Shown here: piece by piece, positions 18,080 to 24,557 of the stretch | How positions within the stretch are numbered: the first letter of the stretch is position 1 | Layout of the letters: every line of letters starts with the position of its first letter | Assembly: GCF_003182275.1 (NCBI RefSeq) | Contig: NZ_QGTR01000006.1 | Span: 62,001 to 126,000, forward strand | From: Hoeflea marina | GTDB lineage: Bacteria > Pseudomonadota > Alphaproteobacteria > Rhizobiales > Rhizobiaceae | Reading direction: 5' to 3' | Length of the DNA: 64,000 bases | Translations under genes and position numbers: made by a program | The notes under the pieces: generated by a model | What the model was told of the DNA's origin: nothing | The model's database searches: none | The model's input: only the letters and a program-made list of their open reading frames with translations

Positions 18080-19318
18080 TCAGAACTCCAGGGCGCGGTC
18101 GCCGTTCTCGTCCCGGATGCGGGTCGGCAGGCCGTTGTGGTTGAGGATGTTGAGGAAGGGTTTCGGATCGAGTTCCTCGACATTGGCCATTCTGCCCACA
18201 TCCCACTCGCCGGTGGCGACCAGCATGGCGGCGGCGACCGGCGGCACGCCGGCGGTGTAGGAGATCCCTTGCGAGCCGACCTCATTGTAGGCGTCCTTGT
18301 GGTCGGCGACGTTGTAGATGAAGACCTCGCGCTCGACGCCGTCCTTGAGACCCTTGACGAAATCGCCGATGCAGGTCTTGCCGGTGTAGCCCGGCGCCAG
18401 CGACGCCGGATCGGGCAGGCAGGCCTTGACCACCTTGAGCGGCACCACTTCGGAACCATCGGCGAGCCTGACCGGCTGTTCCGACAGCAGCCCGATCGAT
18501 TTCAGCACGGTGAAAACGTTGATGTAGTGATCGCCAAAACCCATCCAGAAGCGCACATCGGCGCCGTCCATGTTCTTTGCCAGCGAGTGCACCTCGTCAT
18601 GGCCGCAGAGATAGGCCTTCGAGGGGCCGACCACCGGCAGGTCGTAGGTCTTGCCGATCTCGAACATCTTGTTGGTCTGCCACTGGCCGTCCTGCCAGGA
18701 ATAGACCACGCCGGTGAACTCGCGAAAATTGATTTCCGGATCGAAATTGGTGGCGAAGTACTTGCCGTGGCTGCCGGCATTGATGTCGACGATGTCGACG
18801 TCGGTGACGGTGTCGAAATAGTCGTCCTTGGCGAGTTTCGCATAGGCGTTGACGACGCCCGGATCGAAGCCGGCGCCCAGAATGACGGTCACGCCCTTCT
18901 CGGCGCATTCCTCGGCGCGCTGCCACTCGTAATTGCCGTACCAGGGCGGGGTTTCGCAGATCTTGCCCGGCTCCTCGTGGATGGCGGTGTCGATATAGGC
19001 GGTGCCGGTGTCGATGCAGGCGCGCATCACCGACATGTTGAGAAACGACGTGCCGACATTGATGACGATCTCGGCGCCGGTCTTCTCGATCAGCGCCTTG
19101 GTGGCCTCAATGTCGAAGGCGTCAAGCGCGTGGGCCTTAAGCACGCCGGGCTGCTTCATCGCCTGCTTGTCGTGGATCGAGGCGATGATGGCGTTGCATT
19201 TGGCACGGGTGCGCGAGGCGATGTGGATGTCACCGAGCACGTCGTTGTTCCGGGCGCATTTGTGGGCAACGACCTGGGCGACACCACCGGCGCCGATGAT
19301 GAGTACGTTTTTTTTCAT
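18080..19318 (-). CDS. Carboxynorspermidine/carboxyspermidine dehydrogenase (saccharopine dehydrogenase family)
   Basis: 412 residues. The N-terminal Rossmann fold starts KKNVLIIGAGGVAQVVAH, and the saccharopine-dehydrogenase-like C-domain contains GAGFDPGVVNAYA near 157-169. The enzyme condenses aspartate semialdehyde with putrescine (or diaminopropane) and reduces the imine with NADPH, giving carboxyspermidine for the following decarboxylase. The start is at 19318; the 14 extra in-frame residues upstream have no family match. It follows nspC in the same direction with 38 bp between, and ends at a strong terminator, so the pair is one operon. Confidence 0.92.
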   Translation of the reverse strand: MKKNVLIIGAGGVAQVVAHKCARNNDVLGDIHIASRTRAKCNAIIASIHDKQAMKQPGVLKAHALDAFDIEATKALIEKTGAEIVINVGTSFLNMSVMRACIDTGTAYIDTAIHEEPGKICETPPWYGNYEWQRAEECAEKGVTVILGAGFDPGVVNAYAKLAKDDYFDTVTDVDIVDINAGSHGKYFATNFDPEINFREFTGVVYSWQDGQWQTNKMFEIGKTYDLPVVGPSKAYLCGHDEVHSLAKNMDGADVRFWMGFGDHYINVFTVLKSIGLLSEQPVRLADGSEVVPLKVVKACLPDPASLAPGYTGKTCIGDFVKGLKDGVEREVFIYNVADHKDAYNEVGSQGISYTAGVPPVAAAMLVATGEWDVGRMANVEELDPKPFLNILNHNGLPTRIRDENGDRALEF

Positions 19319-19356
19319 GATGTGGGACCAACTCCTGTGTCCAATCGTCAGAAGCC

Positions 19357-20454
19357 TCAAGAGAGGCTTTGTTCGAAATCCGTGTAGTCGAACTCACGGA
19401 CCGTCCTGATGCTGCCATCCAGTTCTCGAATGGCGATTGACGGCATTCTCACGCCGTTAAACCAGTTTTTCTTGACCATCGTGTAGCCGGCGGCGTCCTG
19501 GATCGAAATCCGGTCGCCGACCTGCAGCGGGGCCTCGAAATTGAATTCGCCGAAGATGTCTCCGGCGAGGCAAGACTTGCCGCAGACCATGATGCGGTGG
19601 TCGCCTGTGCTGGGTGCGAGCTTGGCGTTCTCGCGGTAGATCAGCAGATCGAGCATGTGGGCCTCGATGGAGCTGTCGACAATGGCGAGGTGCTTGCCGT
19701 TGAACAGCGTGTCGAGCACGGTGACCTCCAGCGTCGTCGAGCGGGTGATCGAGGCTTCGCCGGGCTCGAGATAGACCTGCACGCCGTAGTCGCCGGCAAA
19801 GCGCTTGAGCCGCTCGGCGAAGCGCTCCAGCGGATAATCGTCGCCGGTGAAGTGGATGCCGCCGCCGAGACTGACCCATTCCGCCCTCTTGAGCAGCGGG
19901 CCGAACTTCTGCTCGATCTCGCCGAGCATGCGGTCGAAGAGGGCGAAATCGCCGTTCTCGCAGTTGTTGTGGATCATGAAGCCGGAGATCAGCTCCATCA
20001 CCGGTTCGACCCTGCCGATATCCCATTCGCCGAGCCGCGAGAACGGACGCGCCGGATCGGCCAGATCGAAGCTCGAGGAGGAGACGCCGGGATTGAGCCT
20101 GAGCCCGCGGGTGATGCTATCGGCCTTGCCGGCAAAGCGATCGAGCTGGCTGATGGAGTTGAAGATGATCTTGTCGGCGTGGGAGACCACCTCGTCGATC
20201 TCGTGGTCGGCATAGGCGACCGAATAGGCATGGGTCTCCTTGCCGAAGCGCTCGCGGCCGAGCCGCACCTCGTTCAGCGACGACGAGGTGGTGCCGTCCA
20301 TGTAGTCGGCCATGAAGTCGAACACGCCCCAGGTGGCGAAGCATTTGAGTGCCAGCAGGGCCTTGGCGCCGGAGAGGTCGCGAAGCCGGGCGATCCTCTC
20401 CATGTTGACGCGCAGCTTCGATTTGTCGATCAGGTAATAGGGGGTCTGGATCAC
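19357..20454 (-). CDS. nspC: Carboxynorspermidine/carboxyspermidine decarboxylase
   Basis: 365 residues, alanine-racemase-fold PLP decarboxylase. LALKCFATW near 33-41 holds the PLP lysine, EWVSLGGGIHFTGDDYP near 203-219 the phosphate loop, and CGKSCLAGD near 297 the active-site cysteine region. It decarboxylates carboxyspermidine to spermidine, the alternative to S-adenosylmethionine-based synthesis. The GTG at 20454 is chosen because it yields the conserved IQTPYYLIDKSKL start; the upstream open frame to 20538 looks noncoding. It is first gene of the two-gene spermidine operon. Confidence 0.93.
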   Translation of the reverse strand: MIQTPYYLIDKSKLRVNMERIARLRDLSGAKALLALKCFATWGVFDFMADYMDGTTSSSLNEVRLGRERFGKETHAYSVAYADHEIDEVVSHADKIIFNSISQLDRFAGKADSITRGLRLNPGVSSSSFDLADPARPFSRLGEWDIGRVEPVMELISGFMIHNNCENGDFALFDRMLGEIEQKFGPLLKRAEWVSLGGGIHFTGDDYPLERFAERLKRFAGDYGVQVYLEPGEASITRSTTLEVTVLDTLFNGKHLAIVDSSIEAHMLDLLIYRENAKLAPSTGDHRIMVCGKSCLAGDIFGEFNFEAPLQVGDRISIQDAAGYTMVKKNWFNGVRMPSIAIRELDGSIRTVREFDYTDFEQSLS

Positions 20455-21314
20455 TCTCTCGTCCGTCCTGGCTATCACGGGGAAGGGGCATTTTGCACGC
20501 GGGTGTGCGGGCCCGGCTCTGCCGGGCGTCAGGGGCAATTAGGAAAATCCCATGTCACAAGCAAGGCCGAAACGGGATTCTGGTGAAAAAGGCGGCGTTC
20601 GCGGTTGTTCCGGGGCGCGATGCCCCCTACTGGCACGCCGAAACCCCGCGCACGCCCTTGTCGACGACGGGTTGGGGCTGTTCCAGTGTTTCCGACAGGA
20701 GCCGGAATGCGGGGCGCACGCCTTAGCGTGCCCGAATGAAATGCTAGGGTGTGGCTTTTGGCTCGCTCGCGCGCCCCGCCGGCTCAAGGGCCTGCCGCCT
20801 TCCGGGCGGCGAGCTGATCCCGGATCGAGGGCCGTTCACGCATCCCCGGACGGGTCGTTTCGTACGGCGTGACCGCTGCCGAACCCGTCCTTGAGCCGGG
20901 CGCCCCTGGCCAAAGGCCGAGGCCGGAACGCCGGTGCGGGCCGGCGCTGTCTTCCGTTCCGGCGCGAAGGCCGGGGTGTCCGTCTCCTCGTTCCGTCCGG
21001 CGGCGCGGTTCGGCCCGGCGCCGCCCGGACTTCACCGCCTCCCGCCGGACCGGGATCCGTCATCCCGGCCCATCCGTGCTGGCGGAAGGCGATGTCAGTG
21101 CTGCACGGGTGGGAAAGGTGGTGAAGAAATGGGGGTGGATTTTGGCTAAAGGGTTGGCTTTGTTGGGGATGGGGTGGGGGAATGTGCACAGCCCCGAACG
21201 ATCTCGAAAGTTGCGGACAGCATCCAGGTATTGCGCAAAAAACTGAGCATCGGCAAAACGGGTTCAGCGCGGATCGGCAAAACTCGGCCAAACTGGCTTG
21301 TTCTGCGGTTTGAA
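20455..21314. other. Long intergenic spacer, nspC to AT-rich insert
   Basis: About 860 bp. The first 650 bp are very GC-rich with many overlapping spurious open frames and no recognisable gene. A perfect 7-bp hairpin CCGGGAT/ATCCCGG sits at 21050-21068 beside a CGTCATCCCGGCCC stretch (21058-21071) like the palindromic repeats elsewhere in the window. Near the right end, ATCGGCAAAAC occurs twice (21249-21259 and 21273-21283). GC falls sharply after about 21310. The nspC promoter must lie at the left end. Confidence 0.4.
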
Positions 21315-22166
21315 TCACCCCCTCTTGTTGGAAGAACAGGCAAAAATACACGGGTACCTGCCAAATTCTGCTCTGACTGCAATCTGGCTCAGATCTGTTC
21401 CCAATAAATCGTCTAAAACAGGGTCTCTCTCAATTTCAAAGCTTCGCCCCAACGCGTCAATTAGCAATCCCCTCCAATTATCACATACTAATGATCTTGA
21501 TGTAAGGAGATTTAAAGCATTGGAAAGGTTAGAACTTTCTATAATTGTGCGATTTGTTCCTCTTCTTCCTTTTAAAGACGTACTTTTTATGTATAGGTCT
21601 CGCTCAAAATTGTCATCAAGCCAACAAAATCGTAGAAATGCTAAATTATTATTCAATTCTGTAATTCTTATTCCCGCCTGCATCCATGGAACCCGACACT
21701 CGCGTGATAACAAATCGCAGAATTCCAACCAATCGTTCGTATTCTTGGGATAATTTTTCGACAAGCATGTAGAGATATAGTCATCAGATATTAATAGATT
21801 TCTTGCAAATCGGTCGCAAAGCTCCTCGATTTTCCAGTGATTAAAGTGTTTTAGATTCTCTGGAAATTGGGCTTCCTCAATCGCCACGTGAGCAAGTTCG
21901 TGGGCAATACAAAACCGCTCATATGAACGAATCGGCACCATCGGAAGCGAAATACTGTATCTGAATTTTCCTTCTCGCGGGCGAGAGAGCTTGGCAGCTA
22001 GTCTCGGAATTTCCGGGCCCTTTTTGATGGATATTCGGTTGGTTGCGCAATATTCACTCAAAAAAAACAACGGAGAGTCGTCATTGCTTCTAAGCTTAGT
22101 CGCCATCGCGACTATTTTCGCCTCGAAATGTTGAAATTCAAGTGCTGCTTGCACACTGAGCCTCAC
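21315..22166 (-). CDS. ImmA/IrrE-family metallo-endopeptidase
   Basis: 283 residues. HELAH at 89-93 is the zinc-protease HExxH motif, and EELCDRFARNLLI at 114-126 matches the ImmA/IrrE helix carrying the third zinc ligand (Glu114 or Glu115). Family members cleave repressors or, in IrrE, act in stress responses. The last about 150 residues are not recognised. A GTG at 22166 lies 2 bases after the stop of the upstream HD gene; an ATG at 22106 (residue 21) would still keep the motif. The gene is AT-rich with A/T-ending codons, unlike its surroundings, indicating transfer together with the HD gene. Confidence 0.88.
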   Translation of the reverse strand: MRLSVQAALEFQHFEAKIVAMATKLRSNDDSPLFFLSEYCATNRISIKKGPEIPRLAAKLSRPREGKFRYSISLPMVPIRSYERFCIAHELAHVAIEEAQFPENLKHFNHWKIEELCDRFARNLLISDDYISTCLSKNYPKNTNDWLEFCDLLSRECRVPWMQAGIRITELNNNLAFLRFCWLDDNFERDLYIKSTSLKGRRGTNRTIIESSNLSNALNLLTSRSLVCDNWRGLLIDALGRSFEIERDPVLDDLLGTDLSQIAVRAEFGRYPCIFACSSNKRG

Positions 22167-22168
22167 AG

Positions 22169-24073
22169 TTATTTTTCGCCGTCGCGGCGGAAGAAATTTC
22201 TTAAACAGAGAACTCCATTGGGATAACGGGGCTCTGGTCCGACATCGGCGATCAGACGGGCGGCTAGTTCCTCATCATCAGCGTTGTCAACGAATTTTAT
22301 ATTGTTGTCTCCCAGCTTGGCCTTGGCATCCACAAAATCGCGAGCTAAGGAACGGCAGCGCTCAGACACATGCGCGGGCGGGCTTCCAACGGAGGTGACA
22401 ACCTCTTTAATAAATCTATCTATTCTTCGCAAATCTTTAGGATCCATGTTCTCCTTGACATCAAGGTCAATAAAGAATTGAATTTTCCAAAGTCCTGAAA
22501 ACCGTTTTATCTGCGCGGACAAATGCCCCCCTGTTAGCGAATCTTTAGTGCTCATTTTATTCTTGCCAGATTCATATTCGCTAAATCTTGCGACCTCCCC
22601 ATCTACTTCAATGTTTACGTCCGCTATCTTTGGCTTAACTTCCGTGCAATATATTGAAATGCTTCCAGCAGGCAATTCAAAATCCAACTCAATATCGCGC
22701 GCTACCGTGTAGCGGTTAATTGAAGATTTTTTTGATCCATGCACACCGAACCGTTCTGCCAATCCGGCTTTTTTCGCATCGAGCAGTTTTCGGGATTCGT
22801 AGCTCACAAATTCTTTCTGAAGGCGTCTATTCTTTAATTTATGCAAAATAGATTTTGCTGTGATTTTTGAACGTGTTTCGTAATACTCATCTATATTATT
22901 TTGCGTTGGCGAACATTCATCCAAAGCGTAATCTAACAGCTGATCATCGCTTAAGTCGATGACGCGCTCTAGTAGTTTCTCGCTGGAGTCGGTGCCCCAG
23001 AGCTCAAAAAATGCCCTACCCAGCATGGATGCAGCTGCTGCTTTAGTTCGATGAAAAAGAACTGTTTCAGCTAGCTCGTACCTCCATTCAAGTAAACCAA
23101 GTATAGCTGTTACTCCGTCTGTTCGCGTTCTTCCCGTACTTGAAGTCAGACGGATAACAAACTCATCATAGCAGCTTGGGTTGCTATCGCCCAATGCATG
23201 GCTGGAATCGGGGCCGCGGGCGATTTCCATGTATTGATACAGTCGGTCTTCGACTGTTCGTACACGCCCAATATGGTACCAGTCTCGATAAATATAATCT
23301 AGAAGATCTGCGCATATTGTATTTCCAACAATATTTTGGCAGACACGAAACCTTATATGATCTGATGATGCCAGTGCCTCATAATTTTTTTCATACTTAT
23401 CTTTATCTTTGGGATGTTTTCGTATTATAAGTGTAATGAGAAGCGAGGGGGTCATGCCCTTTTTCTTGAGCGGTGGTGGCAGAAAATTCGAATACATGTC
23501 GTCAATTAATTTTCGTAGCGAAATTGATTCGCCGCCAGGCCAATCTGTTCGATCCAAGATGAAATCGATGCGAGGGTGACCATCGTGTATGTCTAATAGA
23601 TTTAATTCATCTTCCAATGTATGTCCGGCTGCCACATGCCCAATATCGTGTAATAAGGCGCTTAGGCGAATAAATCTGATTTCCTGTAAACTTAAAGCTG
23701 GTGGATGGTTTCTCCCAGGATGTCTTACGGCTCTTCTAATCATATTTTCTTTGACTGAGCGGCAAATTTTGTCCGCCACCGCAGTTGATCCCAGCACATG
23801 CTCAATTCTTTTGTGAGTTGCGCCGCGGTATACGAGATGGGCTTGGCCAAGTTGATTTATTTTGCTTAACCGTTGGAACGCGGGATGATTTATGATTGCG
23901 AGTTCTTCGGGGTAGAACTGGAAAAAACCGGTAACCGGCAAGTAGAACTCTTGCAATTCGCCTTCACCACGAACCTCGTCGTTCGGCGAGGTGGTACTGC
24001 CTTCAAGCAGCGCTAATTCAGTAGCTGCCTGTTCGCTTTTCTGTCCATTCTCAAAAAAAGGGAGCTCTGCCAT
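22169..24073 (-). CDS. SAMHD1/dGTPase-like HD-domain phosphohydrolase
   Basis: 634 residues. AFQRLSKINQLGQAHLVYRG followed by ATHKRIEH (85-92), LHDIGH (141-146) and ADLLDYIYRDWYHIG (255-269) give His87, His142, Asp143 and Asp256, the four metal ligands of SAMHD1/dGTPase enzymes; His146 and His151 match the catalytic histidines, Tyr260 and Asp264 the nucleotide contacts. It may hydrolyse dNTPs or another nucleotide. The C-terminal about 300 residues are not recognised. Start 24073 is fixed by AAGGAGGAGG 7 bases upstream; a longer frame to 24121 has no such site. AT-rich; cotranscribed with the ImmA-like gene. A broader HD hydrolase role is possible. Confidence 0.86.
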   Translation of the reverse strand: MAELPFFENGQKSEQAATELALLEGSTTSPNDEVRGEGELQEFYLPVTGFFQFYPEELAIINHPAFQRLSKINQLGQAHLVYRGATHKRIEHVLGSTAVADKICRSVKENMIRRAVRHPGRNHPPALSLQEIRFIRLSALLHDIGHVAAGHTLEDELNLLDIHDGHPRIDFILDRTDWPGGESISLRKLIDDMYSNFLPPPLKKKGMTPSLLITLIIRKHPKDKDKYEKNYEALASSDHIRFRVCQNIVGNTICADLLDYIYRDWYHIGRVRTVEDRLYQYMEIARGPDSSHALGDSNPSCYDEFVIRLTSSTGRTRTDGVTAILGLLEWRYELAETVLFHRTKAAAASMLGRAFFELWGTDSSEKLLERVIDLSDDQLLDYALDECSPTQNNIDEYYETRSKITAKSILHKLKNRRLQKEFVSYESRKLLDAKKAGLAERFGVHGSKKSSINRYTVARDIELDFELPAGSISIYCTEVKPKIADVNIEVDGEVARFSEYESGKNKMSTKDSLTGGHLSAQIKRFSGLWKIQFFIDLDVKENMDPKDLRRIDRFIKEVVTSVGSPPAHVSERCRSLARDFVDAKAKLGDNNIKFVDNADDEELAARLIADVGPEPRYPNGVLCLRNFFRRDGEK

Positions 24074-24091
24074 TAAAGTACCTCCTCCTTC

Positions 24092-24121
24092 ATTATATCC
24101 GATTGAAGAGCTCTCGTCCAA
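24092..24121 (-). promoter_or_regulatory. Candidate promoter of the HD + ImmA operon
   Basis: On the minus strand TTGGAC (24116-24121), an 18-bp spacer and a perfect TATAAT (24092-24097). The Shine-Dalgarno AAGGAGGAGG (24081-24090) follows at once, so transcripts would have a very short leader beginning near the ribosome site. Confidence 0.5.
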
Positions 24122-24260
24122 TAAGTTTCAAGGGGCGTGTCTTATCGTGGAAACCAAATGGCAGAAAGACATCGGTTCCCGTCTCAACGATGTAACTGTA
24201 TTTACGTCGCTTACCGTCGTTGATCTGTGTTTTCGTGTTCACCGCCCACGCCCCACCCCC

Positions 24261-24289
24261 TTGCCATATTTCCCCGTCCGCTGTATCCA
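24261..24289 (+). promoter_or_regulatory. Candidate leuL/leuA promoter
   Basis: TTGCCA (24261-24266), a 17-bp spacer and TATCCA (24284-24289), then 6 bases to the leader ATG at 24296. The predicted transcription start is the A of that ATG. The spacing copies that of the trpL promoter at 8609-8637. No Shine-Dalgarno precedes the leader ORF, which fits a leaderless mRNA. Confidence 0.5.
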
Positions 24290-24295
24290 GCTGCC

Positions 24296-24418
24296 ATGAC
24301 CAAGACCTCGCGCCCCTCCGAGACCTCATTCGCCCGCTTTTCGGCGGCGGTGGTTTCGCATGCGCGTCTTGGCGGCCTGCTGCTTCTTTCGCTTAGTGGC
24401 GATCGCCGGGCTCGTTGA
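24296..24418 (+). CDS. leuL: Leucine leader peptide (leuL-like)
   Basis: A 40-residue ORF ending 139 bp before leuA. It contains LGGLLLLSLSG: four tandem Leu codons at 24377-24388 and two more nearby. Such runs upstream of an amino-acid biosynthetic gene mark ribosome-mediated attenuation, here by charged tRNA-Leu. No SD is present; the likely promoter puts +1 at the ATG. Assignment rests on position, Leu run and flanking alternative hairpins, not on homology. Confidence 0.7.
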   Translation: MTKTSRPSETSFARFSAAVVSHARLGGLLLLSLSGDRRAR

Positions 24419-24456
24419 GGAGCGTCCGGCGGTCGACGCGCCGGCGGTGCAGCTCC
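24400..24456 (+). promoter_or_regulatory. Candidate leu attenuator with alternative hairpins
   Basis: CGATCGCCGG (24400-24409) can pair with CCGGCGGTCG (24426-24435), one G-U pair. This excludes a second hairpin in which GGAGC (24419-24423) pairs with GCTCC (24452-24456) and CCGGCG (24426-24431) with CGCCGG (24439-24444). A ribosome stalled on the Leu codons would favour the first. No T-run follows the second, so termination might need Rho or a different mechanism. Confidence 0.4.
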
Positions 24457-24557
24457 TTGCGAACTTCCACAATTTCTTCCATTGAGAAATGACGGCCCGG
24501 ACCGGGACTGCGCCTGACGCGCGTCCGCCGGGGAGGGCCCCAGAGCGAGAGACGATC

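Noticed and set aside
21249-21283. ATCGGCAAAAC direct repeat as an attachment site
   Set aside because: Both copies lie on the same side of the insert and only 24 bp apart.
20784-21351. Overlapping open frames in the spacer before the AT-rich insert
   Set aside because: Pro/Arg/Gly-rich in all frames, no ribosome sites or family features.
21165-24260. GGGGTGGGG-like runs on opposite strands at both sides of the insert as terminal inverted repeats
   Set aside because: The match is low-complexity G/C runs and short; not convincing as an element end.
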